The notes beneath the pieces are model-generated. The model was given only the letters and a program-made list of their open reading frames with translations, ran no database searches and was not told the DNA's origin. Of a DNA stretch of 64,000 nucleotides, positions 48,745-59,715 are shown one piece after another; the first letter of the stretch is position 1, and each line of letters opens with the position of its first letter. Source of the DNA: Entrophospora sp. SA101 (taxonomy: Eukaryota > Glomeromycota > Glomeromycetes > Entrophosporales > Entrophosporaceae); NCBI GenBank assembly GCA_958430865.1, contig CAUDNR010000890.1, positions 91,406 to 155,405 on the forward strand. Direction: 5' to 3'. A program made the position numbers and the translations under genes.

Positions 48745-48971
48745 TTATAAATTCATTCTATCTCATTCCTCCTGCTGGTTTTTCTTGATAAAATAATAAA
48801 TGAGAGCAGGAAAAATACCGAACAAAAATCAAAAAATTAATCAACCAGTACTCATTTTGGGTCGGTATCTCTCGATACAATTCCGACAAACTCGTTGACT
48901 ACCATAATGGTCTTTTTCGCAAAAACGACATCTTTTTTGCTGTGTGTGTGTGTGTTGTACTCGCTATTCAT
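48745..48971 (-). CDS. Small zinc-ribbon membrane protein, out of frame at a TG repeat
   Basis: ATG 48971 opens MNSEYNTHTH, then the (CA)7 tract shifts translation into a nonsense frame. A second frame after the tract codes for CRFCEKDHYGSQRVCRNC (a zinc ribbon), then a membrane helix (about GWLIFWFLFGIFPALIYYF) and a charged end at 48745. No start codon exists in that frame; an in-frame TAG precedes the repeat. Repeat numbers divisible by three (6 or 9) would join it to the ATG and give 74-76 residues. As read the gene is OFF, like 25195..26267. Confidence 0.65.
48941..48954. repeat. (TG)7 microsatellite in coding sequence
   Basis: Seven TG units lie near the 5' end of the zinc-ribbon gene 48745..48971. 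The unit number decides the reading frame. Confidence 0.85.
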
Positions 48972-49005
48972 ATCTTTTTTTAATTTTTTATTTTATATAT
49001 TAAAA

Positions 49006-49081
49006 TGGTGCTGATTGTAGGAGTTGAACCTACAACCTACCGCTTACAAGGCGGTTGCTCTGCCAATTGAGCTAAATCAGC
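49006..49081 (-). tRNA. tRNA-Thr(UGU)
   Basis: 76 nt with CCA. The loop CTTGTAA gives UGU. Acceptor GCTGATT pairs with AATCAGC. Confidence 0.95.
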
Positions 49082-49128
49082 TCAAAAAAGCCTAAAACGT
49101 TCGGAAACTTAATGTTTATTTAATTTAT

Positions 49129-49204
49129 TGGTAGAGTATGCTGGGCTCGAACCAGCGACCCTCTGCTTGTAAGGCAGATGCTCTCCCAACTGAGCTAATA
49201 CTCT
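49129..49204 (-). tRNA. tRNA-Val(UAC)
   Basis: 76 nt with CCA. The loop CTTACAA gives UAC. Acceptor AGAGTAT pairs with ATACTCT. Confidence 0.95.
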
Positions 49205-49308
49205 TTATAATTTAATTTTTAGTATAAATATGTAGGTGGGCATCAAATATAATAGTGGATGTATAATAAATTTAATAATTAATCTTTCCTTACTTTTTTC
49301 ATTTCATT

Positions 49309-50361
49309 TTATAAATTCTTCTCTAAATAACTACAAAAAAGACCGGTAAAAGTAGTAAACTGGGAATGTTTTTTTCTAGTCTTTCAGCGCAAACTGTCCG
49401 GAATATGGTCGGCTAGAAAAGGAAATTCACCATGGTCAGCATAACGACAGAGATAAAGATTAATTTTATTTTTGTTTAGTTTATTTTTGCTTAATTGATA
49501 ATGAAGTTTAAAGGAGGCTCGTCAGTCAATCACCGCATCCTCTAAGCCATGAAACAATAACAACTTAATTGGTAAATCTTGGGGTAGAACTAAGTAAGGA
49601 TTTAATTTTTCTAATTTTTCCTGGGAGGAATTGAGCGTGTCCTTAATCATTTTTTTCAGTAAAAGATTCTTTCAATAGTAATTTATTCCACTTCCCAGAG
49701 CCCTTTTTTGTTGGGTCAGAAAACTATCAAAAGGGGCTTCACAGATGGCAAACGCTACTTCAGAATTGCCAACTCCGGCAAAATAGCCTAGCCAAAAAGT
49801 TAGGGTGGCCGCCCCCATGGAAAAGCCATAGAGACCAATTTTGGTCGGCTGGTATTTTTTTCTCACGTAGTCAATAACATCTTGTAAATCACAGGCTTCA
49901 ATTTGCCCCAAACTAGTGGCGGATTTACCGGAAAGACCATGATTGCGAGCATCATAAGAGACCACCTGATAACCCCGTTGGAGAGCCAAGTGCATAGCGT
50001 AAAAAAGCGACCAGCGATTATTAGTTAAACCGTGGCAAAAGATAACCAATTTATTATTATTAGCATTTATTATGAGCGGACGAATAATGGTGCCATAAAG
50101 GACTAAACTATCATGAGCAGTAATAATACTAAATTCCTCACGCAAACCTAACTTTTCTAGAAAATCAAAATATTTTTGGTAAGCGATTACGTCAATTACA
50201 TCCTTTTTCGCCCCACCAAGTAGTTTAATTTTATCATTAATTATCCCAATAGAAACTCGAATATCAAGCACACTAGGAGTAACCAAGTCGGGAGGAGCAG
50301 AAAGCACTCGTTTTACATGTTTGTAAACCTTTTTCAACCAAAATCAAAATTTTTGCAACAT
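49309..50361 (-). CDS. Alpha/beta hydrolase
   Basis: 350 residues from ATG 50361. Core elements are KLVIFCHGLTNNRWS (oxyanion strand), YQVVSYDARNHGLSG, the nucleophile in IGLYGFSMGAATL, and late LLLFHGLEDAVIDW and YADHGEF carrying the acid and His. This is the serine aminopeptidase/S33-like hydrolase layout. The substrate is unknown. The start overlaps the stop of the DnaJ-like gene by one base (TAATG), so the two are translationally coupled. ATG 50361 is preferred over the downstream TTG because of this overlap. Confidence 0.8.
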
Positions 50362-51848
50362 TAATAATTCTTTTTCCGGTTCTTGTAAATAATAACTCCA
50401 ATTAGAATGACAATTATGGCTCCTAAGCAAATTATCGTAGCTGGGACTATTCAATTATTTTTGTCAGCTTTATTAAGATTATTTTCCTCCGCGATTGTTT
50501 CCTCTAATTCTTTTTGGCTAAGGTAAGTTTGGCCGCCTTGTTTTTTAAGTTGTTGAAAAAACTCTTTAATTTCGGCTTGTTCGGGAGTTAAATTGTTATT
50601 ATCAACAGTTTGCTTTAAATTGCCGTATTCAACTACTAAGTTACCTTGCGAGTTGAGCGAAATATTAGTAATTCCCTCTTTTTTCATTCAATTTAAAAGT
50701 TCTTGGAGGGGATTTTTTTTCACCGTAGTAGTTTTGCCAGTCAAGCGGTTAACTTCTACACTGTGCGTTTTTCCTCCTTTCTCAACGAAAAACTTTTTCA
50801 ATTTTTCATTCTTTAGCTCTTTTTCTAATCTATCAATTTCGGCTTGAACTCCGGATTTTTCTTGCTCGGAAACAGCAAGTTTTTTTCTTTTGTAATGCTC
50901 GATTGCTTTGGCTAAACGTTTAATTGGGTCAGAGTCAGGCTGCTCGGGAGATTTATGGTTCTGGTTGCCATAGGAATTAGGAGCGGAATATTTGTCCTTT
51001 TTATCATTATCGGAAGGATTTTCCTTTCTCCATAATTCCTCCTCAAAACACAATTTACAAAAATAACTTCCATCTTTCATTTGGTGAAAGTCCTGGCCTT
51101 TTTTATGGCAGCCAACGCATTTAAACTCAAAATCCTGATTATTTGGGCTACTTGGATTATATTCAAAATCTCTGGCTTTGTATTCCGGCGTTTGGTATTC
51201 ATATTCTGGTGTTTTATATCTATTTTCTCAATAACAATCAGTCGAACAGTATCCTTTGCCATCACTGTACTGACCTTTCCGACGAAGTTTAGCAGTTTTG
51301 CCACATTTAGCACAACTTCCACCATCCACGTATTCTCAACATTTGTTCAAGACAGCAGTTTTTTGCTTTTCTTGACGGAATTTTTCAATGGCTGTCAACA
51401 TTTTATTTTTAAAATCTTCTAACTTGTTTTTTCAATTTTTACCTTTGATGTCAAATATTTTCTTTACTCATCCTTTACTAGGAGCTCACAAAGAATGGTC
51501 TAAATCCTCCTCAGGACCTACATAAACTCTATGTCCGTCGATATGATAGCATAATTTTGTATTGATATGAATTTTACTAATTATTGCTTCAAAAATAGAA
51601 CTTCGAAAAGCAAATTCCTTTTCTCATTCGCTACTTCATTCATCTTTCCAGCCAATTCTGTCATATTCTTCTCTCTTTTGTGGGTCCGATAAAACCATCA
51701 TGGCTTCGCCGATTTCTTGGGAAATCTGAACTGGCCCGCTCGAATTTTTGGGAATTAAATCCTGGCTAATTTTAATAATTTGTTCTTGACTAGCATTTTT
51801 GTTTACTCCTAATATTTGGTATAAATCTTTATTATTGTTGTAGTTCAT
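50361..51848 (-). CDS. J-domain-like zinc-finger tail-anchored protein
   Basis: 495 residues from ATG 51848. Residues 7-66 resemble a DnaJ J-domain (LYQILGVNKNASQEQI, MVLSDPQKREEYDRIG), but the HPD tripeptide needed to stimulate DnaK is missing. Two zinc-ribbon units follow (CAKCGKTAKLRRKGQYSD with YCSTDC, then CVGCHKKG with CKLC), then coiled coil and a C-terminal membrane helix (about 468-486) ending KNRKKNY. It resembles the Cys-rich membrane proteins of the accessory region. A J-like fold used for protein contact rather than chaperone work is inferred. Confidence 0.7.
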
Positions 51849-52026
51849 AATTTTTTAAAATATTTATGTTATTATATATAATTTATTTTTATGTTATCAA
51901 AAGTTATTAACACATTTAAACCCTGTAATTTATTTATAGAATTAAATTAAAAGAAGAAATTTCCTTAATTATTCATAGTTTAAACAGTAATAACCCGTTT
52001 ATCAGAGAAGAATTTTAGTTTAGTTT

Positions 52027-52392
52027 TTACTCCTCCAAAGCCAAAGTTAAATGTAAAGCCTCTTGGATTTTTTTTATTACTGATTTATCTAATTGTCCTA
52101 AATGTTGGCCTAATCTTTTTTTATCAATTGTAGTAATTTGGTCGATGAGAGCCTTGCCTTTTTGGTTATTTACTTCCGTTAACACTTCAAAGGGATAAAC
52201 CTTATCTAATTGTGAAGTCAAAGGGATAATAGTTATTAAAGGACTGTAAAGATTTTGTTGATTATTGGAGATAATAACGGCTGGATGAGGTCCTTGCAAT
52301 TCATGAATGATACCTTTTTTTCTTTCTGTATTACTTGGTAGAGATAAGTCAACCCAATAAACTTCTCCTCTTCTAATTAATTGTTGAGCCAT
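52027..52392 (-). CDS. MazF/PemK-type mRNA interferase
   Basis: 121 residues from ATG 52392. Family signs are RRGEVYWVDLSLP, HPAVIISNNQQN, LITIIPLTSQ, KGKALIDQITTIDKKRL and an ending helix. It cleaves mRNA when unbound. Start and antitoxin stop overlap (TAATG), indicating coupled translation. Confidence 0.85.
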   Translation of the reverse strand: MAQQLIRRGEVYWVDLSLPSNTERKKGIIHELQGPHPAVIISNNQQNLYSPLITIIPLTSQLDKVYPFEVLTEVNNQKGKALIDQITTIDKKRLGQHLGQLDKSVIKKIQEALHLTLALEE

Positions 52393-52637
52393 TATTTTTT
52401 CTCTTTTTTAGTTCTTTCGGCTCAATCGCTTACGGCTGCTTTTTCCCATTGTTGAGCCTCTTGATATCTTTGGGGATTATTCCATGCTTCCCGATAAGCC
52501 TTTCCTAATTCTTCTTCACTAATTTTTTTATTTGAAATTTCTTCTGCTTGGTATGTTTCATAGTTGATATTCTTTTCAGCAAGGATTTTTTTTATTCTTT
52601 CTCCTTCGCTAGTTTTGATAATTATTAGTTCGGTCAT
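52392..52637 (-). CDS. Antitoxin of MazF-type toxin
   Basis: 81 residues from ATG 52637. LIIIKTSEGERIKKILAEKN opens a small alpha/beta N-terminal part, followed by an acidic tail (ISEEELGKAYREAWNNPQ) suited to toxin binding and a Lys-rich end after a TGA-encoded Trp. Its pairing and overlap with 52027..52392 support the role; sequence resemblance alone would not. Confidence 0.7.
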
Positions 52638-52712
52638 AATAACTAATTTTATTAGTATTAGAAATCAAGCAGGAAAAATACAGAAAGAAAAACCCAAAAT
52701 TAGCAACATTAT

Positions 52713-54080
52713 TTACTTCCCCAAGCAAAATTTACTAAAAATAATGTCTAATAAGTTATCGTTGTACTCTTTGCCACTCACTTCCTTGACTAATTTATAA
52801 CTAACTTCCAAATCACCACAAACTGCGTCCAAATAAGTCTCTTTTTTTAACTCACTAATTACTTCTTCTAACTGCTGAATAAGGTTAGTTAATTTCGCTT
52901 GCTGTCAACTCTGACTTAAATAAGGATAAGCGGACAAATTATTTATTAAATTTCCGGCAAAAAGTTCACCAATTTTGGCTTCTAATTCACTCAATTGCTG
53001 GTTTTTGGCACTAATTCGACAAATTTTCCCCCGAGCAATAGCAGGCAATTGTAATTTATTTGGTTCATCAATTTTGTTAATAATGAGTAAATAGTTCTTG
53101 GTCTTAATTTTTTGATAAATATTATTATCGGCTTGGTCTCAGCAACGAGAATTATCCACTAAAAAAAAGATAATTTCGGCTTGAACTAAGGCTTGCCAAC
53201 TTCGTTCTACACCAATTTTTTCGACTATATCTGAGGTTTCATGAATGCCGGCTGTGTCTAACAGAGTTAAAGGAATTCCATTTAAATTATAACGAGCTTC
53301 AACTATGTCGCGGGTGGTGCCGGCAATCGGTGAAACAATGGCTTTTTCCTCTTGTAATAAGGCATTCAAGAGCGTAGATTTACCTACATTCGGCTTACCG
53401 ACGATGGCTACTTTTAATCCTTCTTGGTAAACACGGGCTTTGGCGCCAGTTGCTTTAATTATTTGTAATTTCTCAACCAATTTGCTTAAGCGGGCAAGGG
53501 TTGCTTTGCCAGTTAAGTATTCTACTCCGTCGTATTCGGGATAATCAATATTGACTTTAATAGTAGCAATAATATCTAATAATTCGTTTTCAATAGTGTC
53601 AAATTCTTTTTGGGTTTCCGGGCTTAAATTATGGAGGGCTAACTTGGCGGCTGAGAAACTGGGAGCGCGGATTAAATCATTGATTGCACTGGCTTGAATT
53701 AGGTTTAACTTGCCATTAAAAAAGGCTTGCTTAGTAAATTCTCCGGCTTTGGCCAATTCTGCACCATTTTCCAAAGTTAATTGTAATATTTGGTTGATAA
53801 TAAACAAATTGCCATGACAACTGATTTCCACCACATCCGCACCGGTAAAAGAGCGTGGCCGATAAAAACAAAGCAATAATACTTCATCAATAATTTCTGA
53901 CTGAGAATTAATAATTTTCCCAAAAATTAATTGTGGCTTTTTTTGTGGATATTCGGGTAGGGGAAGGTCAAAAATTTGGCTAATGATTGAGTAAGTTTGG
54001 GGACCGGATAAGCGAATTAGGGCAATATTTTGGGTAATAGGAGCCGTGACCAGAGCCACCATAGTTTTTTCACCAAACAT
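52713..54080 (-). CDS. mnmE: tRNA modification GTPase MnmE
   Basis: 455 residues from ATG 54080, normal length. The N-terminal THF-binding part has ALIRLSGPQ and [12 protein letters not shown], the G domain has [25 protein letters not shown] and LLDTAGI, and the C-terminus has the required FCLGK motif with its Cys. Together with MnmG it modifies the wobble uridine of certain tRNAs, which would include tRNA-Trp(UCA)-type anticodons with U34. Two TGA-encoded Trp interrupt the C-terminal half. Confidence 0.95.
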
Positions 54081-54122
54081 AAATATTTTTTCGGAAAGTT
54101 AAAAAAATAAATCAAAACTTTG

Positions 54123-54524
54123 TTAACTATTTAATTGCAAAATTAATTCTATTTTTTTGTTAACCGCTTCCAGTTGTTCCTTTTTTATTTTCCCTAAATA
54201 GATTGCTCGGCCAAAAAAACTTTCCTTAGTAATGGTATGAATTTCACTAATTAGCACTTTTAATGGTCTTTTTTCGACTTCACAATAAACTTCAAAAGTA
54301 GGACTAATTGACTCCATATTTTTGCCACTTGCTAAGGCAACAATTATATGGTCGGCCAATTCATTATGGAGGTCATTACTTAAAACAACTACCAGTGGGG
54401 AGGCATCAATTTTCGTTTCTTTTGCCGGGTCAAATCAATATACTCAACCTTTTTCCAAATTATACTCATGTTCAGGAAAGGTTTGGCTTGACCCAGCCTT
54501 TTTATCAAAATTATTTTTTTTCAT
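54123..54524 (-). CDS. MazF/PemK-like toxin
   Basis: 133 residues from ATG 54524. GWVYWFDPAKETKIDASPLV, VLSNDLHNELADHIIVALAS, VLISEIHTITKE and a final helix follow the PemK/MazF order, although divergent. Upstream on the same strand is a ribbon-helix-helix protein (54540..54755), 15 nt away, as expected for the antitoxin. It is inferred to be an active mRNA interferase. Confidence 0.65.
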
Positions 54525-54539
54525 TTACTTATGTCGCAA

Positions 54540-54755
54540 CTAGATTTTATATCAATTTTCCATTTCTTTCTTTAACTCTTTATCTTTAGTTCGCTTCTGG
54601 TAGTCCAAAACAATTTTTTTCTCTTCCTCAGATAAAGTTTTTTCGATTGCCTCGCTGACAAATTTACTAACTTTTCCGGAGCCAACAACTCTTTTTAGTT
54701 TTTCGTAAACATTTTCGGGAATGGTGATAGTTAAGGTTACTTTGTTATAAGCCAT
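54540..54755 (-). CDS. Ribbon-helix-helix antitoxin
   Basis: 71 residues from ATG 54755: strand VTLTITIPENVYEKL, helix VSKFVSEAIEKTL, then a charged tail ending KEMENWYKI with one TGA-encoded Trp. It is clearly related to 35584..35718 and, more distantly, to 45487..45714. It precedes the MazF-like gene and probably binds its product. Confidence 0.75.
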
Positions 54756-54890
54756 ATATAATATTTTAGTAAAAGTCTATCATTTTTAATTAATGGTAGC
54801 GTAAATATTCAGCATCTTGGCACTCTTTATTTTATTAAACCAACTAATATTGAGATTTTTAGCAGATTTGAGAACATAAGGCATTTGAAA

Positions 54891-55508
54891 ATGGGAACAA
54901 TGAAAGAAGGTCTTGATGAAGGAAAACACAATAAGTTCTATGGCTCTTTTGAATCTTACAAAGACTTAACTGAATTAAGAAGTATTTGTATAGAAGCCAC
55001 TGATATAGACAGTGGTTTAGAATACTTACCAATTAGTTTAGTAAAGAGAACTATGGGAGGAGTTACTCCACATATGTCTGCTTTTGAATGTTTGCCTCAT
55101 ACTTCTGAAGCTAAATGTTCTGCCATCCAAGACCAACTAAGACCATTCAATTATGACTTAGAAGCCTGACAACTAGCCCATCCAGAAAAAATGCTAACAG
55201 TCAAACCTGAATATTTTACTAATCTTGACAGCAAAGATAAATGGATTAGAGCCTTAAAAAATAAATTAGAGGAAAGCAAAAAAGAACTATCCGAAACTGA
55301 TAAAGAAAAAGTAAAGAGAATTACCCGCTTAGAAAGTAAAATTCAAGAATTAGAAAAAGCCAAGACCGCTATTTCTCAACAAACTCAAACCAGATTTCAA
55401 ACCCAAGATAAAAGCACTCAAACTGATTTGAACGGAGAAAGAATACAGCAATTGCTAGAATTGGAAGAACAGATAAAACAAATACAATTGCACTCTAAAA
55501 ACAATTAG
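54891..55508 (+). CDS. 5'-truncated LRR protein with coiled coil
   Basis: 205 residues if started at ATG 54891. The first 60 residues are the last part of an LRR block (GKHNKFYGSFESYKDLTELR, IDSGLEYLP) that elsewhere is preceded by several repeats. The frame is open further upstream without a good start, so the N-terminus is probably lost. A coiled coil (about 110-200) follows, with TRFQTQDKSTQTDLNG. No tail motif. It probably is a remnant of a longer member, at the border between the core and accessory DNA. Confidence 0.5.
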
Positions 55509-55509
55509 T

Positions 55510-55782
55510 ATGCTTAAAACTTGCCAAATAACCAAAATAAGAAATGTTACTAACAAAGACTTTACTATCTTCTTAGATAATAATTTAGAATATAAAAATG
55601 GTAGTTTAAACTACATTACTTTTGTTAATAGACCTCCCTTTAATAGACTTAAAGAAGGTGAATACATTACTGTTAAAACTGAAATGTTAGTTGGTCATCC
55701 TACTAATTCTATATTTGATAATACCGAGATGATTACCTTAGGTTATTTTGGAACAGATAGTTTAGATTCTAAAAATGAATAA
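55510..55782 (+). CDS. Small beta-rich protein of unknown function
   Basis: 90 residues from ATG 55510, 1 nt after the preceding stop. Alternating strands (TKIRNVTNKDFTIFLDN, LNYITFVNRPPF, EYITVKTEMLVG) with an acidic end. No family is recognised. Co-transcription with the truncated LRR gene is likely. Confidence 0.5.
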   Translation: MLKTCQITKIRNVTNKDFTIFLDNNLEYKNGSLNYITFVNRPPFNRLKEGEYITVKTEMLVGHPTNSIFDNTEMITLGYFGTDSLDSKNE

Positions 55783-55860
55783 AAGTGGAAATTAGTTTTT
55801 TGTAGATTAATAGTGATAAGGGTAAGGTAGTTTTTTACTAAAAAACCTAAAACTATTATT

Positions 55861-58585
55861 ATGAAAGCCCAAGACTGACTAGAACAAAATTATCCTGATA
55901 AGAAAACATGAAGAATAGACATAAATCAACAATTAGAGGGAGTATTAGATTGTCAAGAGTATAAAAACTTGTGATATATATTTATCTCTACCTCAGTTGA
56001 TAGTAGTAAATTCGAGATAAAAAGAGGTTCTTATTATGGGAAGTGGAATGGAGAAGAATACGAAACTCATGAAACCAAAATAATCCCTTGTCAGTCAGTT
56101 CAAACTTATCTCAACCAAAACTATCCCAAAGATGGAACTTGTTTAAGAAAAGATGAGGAAGGAAATAATCACGAAGACTTTGGCAAAACCAGAGCCGAAA
56201 TAACAAAGTTAGATTTAAGGGAAAAAGGCTTAGAAGGAAACTGAGACCTTTCTGATTTTAAGAATTTAAAGGAATTGTGTTGTTCTAATAATTGCCTCAC
56301 TAATCTCAATTTAACTAATTGTAGGAAATTAAAGAAAATTTATTGCTCCGATAACCAACTCACTACTCTTAATTTGAGTAATTGCAAACAGTTAAATTTA
56401 CTTAATTTTTCTGATAATTACCTCACCCAAATAGTCTATCCTAGACTTCCCTCTAATTTAGAAAAAATAACTGAATTAAACATAAGCAATAACAATTTCT
56501 CTACTGCTGACCTGACTATTTTTAGTCAGATGAGAAATTTAGGATGGTTATATATTGGTAATACAGATAAAAACAAAATCCACCAAAATATTTATAATCG
56601 TTTTGTTGGCAGTTGTGAACCTTTAAAAGATTTGAATTATTTATGAGAATTAAAGATTCAAAATACTGACCTAACTAGTGGTTGAGAATATTTGCCAGTT
56701 AGTTTAGAAGAAATTAAATATGACACCAAACTAAGACCTAACTGTCAATTAGCCCACGCTAAAACCGAGTTAGAACAAGCAATTTGAGCAGATATTCATC
56801 AGGGTTTTGTTCCTAATAATAATAGATTATTAAGAAAAGCCTGATTAAAAGCAGGATTTAGTAAAGAACAAACTAAGGAATGAATATTAGTAGGAGTAAG
56901 ACGTGGTAATATTGAATTCATTAACTGATTGCTCAACTTCAAGCAACTAGATTTAGACTGAGCCAAGGAAAATGAAGAAGAATTTAAAAGTTTAATGGAT
57001 AGTTATTATCTTTTTAGAACTTGTTGAGAATGTCAACAACCTAATACTAGTATAAACTGATGCCATTCTTGTAATGCTAAACATTTTAAAAAGGAATTTA
57101 ACACTTGAACTAGTGGCAATCCCAATATAGATAAATTTATTCAGCAATGCCAATTAGAAGCCACTAGTGATTGAAATGTCTTAGAATGAATTCCTTATGA
57201 GCAGTTCACTGAAATTGAACAAGTAAAAGAGTTGCAAACTGTTAATTCTGAACTGCAAATTTTACATCAAAAACAAGAAAAACTAAACAAATCCAAGTTC
57301 AAATGGTTAACTAACGAAAGCAAAATAAAGCAAATAGAACAAAAAATAGTTGATTGCTTATCACAAATAGAGAAATTAAATAAAGAAGTAGAAGAAAGAA
57401 AAATTGAACTTATTGCCCAAGGAGGATTTGGCAAGGTAGAAAAAGCCAAGTGAGGAAAGGGTTCTATTAGACGATGAGATAATAAAAAGAGGGAGTGAGG
57501 AAGAAATAGGGATTATAATAAAAATTATCAAACAGTTGCCCTCAAAACTCTCACCAATTCCCAACAGCTCAACCAAGAATTCTTAACTGAACTAACTCTT
57601 TATAAAATGTTTAAAAGTGAAGTAAGCAACATGGTGCCTTGTTATGGGATTTCCAGAGATAATGAAGGTAATTACATTATGGTCATGAAGTATATGGCAG
57701 CAGGCAATTTAAGAGAATATTTAAGGAAGAATTATCGAGAGTTAAAGTTTTATAGTAATGAATATGGAGAAAGTAGCAAGCTCCTCTTCCTCAAACAAAT
57801 CAGTCAAGGTCTCAAAGATATCCATCGTAAAAACTTAGTTCATCGGGATTTCCATAGTGGGAATATTATTGTTGGCGGTAGTAGTTGTCATATCATCGAC
57901 CTTGGCTTAGCTAAACCAGCCAATGAAACTGATGATAGTAAAGTTTTTGGAGTAATTCCTTATGTAGCTCCTGAGGTCTTACAAAACAAACCTTACAACC
58001 CAGCCTCCGATATTTACTCTTTGGGCATAATTATGTATGAACTAATTACTTGCTTACCTCCTTATGTTGAACAGGCTCATGATGTTGATTTAGTCTTAAA
58101 GATTTGTCAAGGAGAGAGACCTAGTTTTAGTAATCCTAAAACTACTCAGCAAGTTAAAATATCCCCAATTACTGATAGATTTAATCACTAGGTGCTGAGA
58201 GCAGGAGCCAAATAATAGACCAACAGCTAAGGAAGTAAGTAGGATAGTAGGAGAGTGGTTTAATGAGTATGGTAATTTAAAAACAGACACTGAATTCTAC
58301 CACCAATATCAAGCAGCTGAAGAATTCAATAAAACTATACCAGAAGAAATCAAATATCCTACTTATCAATCCCAAGAAGTTTGACATAGTAAACCAATAA
58401 ATACGAAACAAATCACTCAGCAATTAGCAAAGTTAAAACTTGTAGAACCACAACACGGAACTAAGGATTTAGAATTAGATATTAATAACTTCAATTTAGA
58501 TGAACTAACTATCCAAGAAGACCCCCAAGAACAATCCTCCACCCAAGCCCAAATAGAAATCCCCCTAAACAAAACTAGTGTGTAA
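55861..58585 (+). CDS. LRR protein with protein kinase domain, frameshifted
   Basis: From ATG 55861: AQDWLEQNYP linker, LRRs (about 135-300), a zinc-knuckle CWECQQPNTSINWCHSC (about 388-404), a coiled coil, then a protein kinase. It has Gly loop AQGGFGKVEKAKW (about 518), VALKTL, HRDFHSGN (about 661), DLGLAKP and VAPEVL. The frame ends at 58191, but another frame continues at once with RCWEQEPNNRPTAKEV, the last kinase subdomain, and runs to 58585 with tail QAQIEIPLNKTSV. One extra A in the A4 run at 58156-58159 explains the break. The intact product would be 907 residues. The kinase resembles fungal (glomeromycete) kinases from memory. Confidence 0.8.
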
Positions 58586-58606
58586 ATTGTGTAAAATTAC
58601 TTTATA
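58586..58606 (+). promoter_or_regulatory. Promoter-like TTGTGTAAAATTA element
   Basis: TTGTGTAAAATTA lies just before ATG 58614. The same string precedes ATG 62287 (62267-62280), and a TGTAAAATTATATA variant precedes the minus-strand LIM-like gene. An extended -10 box TGTAAAAT is inferred. Confidence 0.4.
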
Positions 58607-58613
58607 ACTTATT

Positions 58614-59693
58614 ATGGTAGAAGTAAGAACTGATTGACTTAAAGAAGCGGCTGAAAGGAGATGGAGTCAATTAGTGGCTGAAGATTTAATCAAGCGCAAG
58701 CGAAATCAAAAAAAACGTAGTTGACCAAGACAATTAACTATTGATGAAATTAGAAGTATTGATAACGCTAAAAACTTGTTTGAATTACGAAATGCTGTGG
58801 CAAAATTAGAAGCCACTAATCCACCACCAGCAACTCCAGCTGATGCAGAATTACAAAAAAAAGGAGAAATCCCCTTCATGGCTCAACCAGAAGTTAAGGA
58901 TTATAAGCGAGAAGTTAAAGAATTGAGTTTTGTCCCTGATTATAATAAGGGGGAGATACGTGTTGAATACGTTTATGGTGAACCTAAAAAACAAGCTGTT
59001 AACTATACTATTCAAGCTGATAAAGGAGAAAGATTACAGAGTATTGACCCAGACAATAGTTTGTGAGTTGAAACTCCTGAAAAGCAAATTATTGAAACAG
59101 TTACTTTCCATCCTGCTTTGGAAATCAAGGATTTATCAACCTTTACTCAATATTTATGAAGACAACAACAAGCTAAATCAGAATGAAGCTTAGTCCCTTA
59201 TAAATTTGGTAATAATATTATTGATAGTTTTGAGCAGTTTAAATTAAATATCTTAAAAACTATTAGCACTGATTACATAAAAATAGAACGGAACAAAAAC
59301 GATAATTCTATTAGTAAGATTACCCTCACTAACCTTTGCTCTTTTGTTGAAAAATATTTAAAGGAAGAACCGCTTTCTCCTAGCAAGAGGCATTTGATTG
59401 AGTTGATGAAAAAAATCAAGATTGATTTATTAGCTCGCAAATCCTTTTTCTGAGAAAGAATTCAAAAAGGTGTCGAGACTCCTTTTGCTACTCCTGCCCC
59501 TGCTCCTTATACTACTCCTGAAATAAAAGAGTGATTACAAAGAACGAGAGATGATATAGCCTTTCGTTATACTCCTTATTTAAAATCAGTTCAAAGACCT
59601 GATGGCACTGAATACTACCCAATGTGCCCCAACATCACTTCCTACTTGGCTGATGTAGAAACATTGATTAAGGATTTAGAATTGTATTCTTAA
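58614..59693 (+). CDS. Protein of unknown function, helical, Pro-rich patches
   Basis: 359 residues from ATG 58614 with six TGA-encoded Trp. A basic N-terminus (about 20-42, KRKRNQKKRSWPR) might bind nucleic acid or act as a targeting patch. ATNPPPATPADAEL and TPFATPAPAPYTTPEI are Pro/Thr-rich linkers. The C-terminus has DGTEYYPMCPNITSYLADVE. No family is recognised. It follows the LRR-kinase gene on the same strand with its own promoter-like element, and is the last plus-strand gene before the recombinase. Confidence 0.5.
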
Positions 59694-59715
59694 AAAGTAA
59701 TAAAAAAAGGAATGG

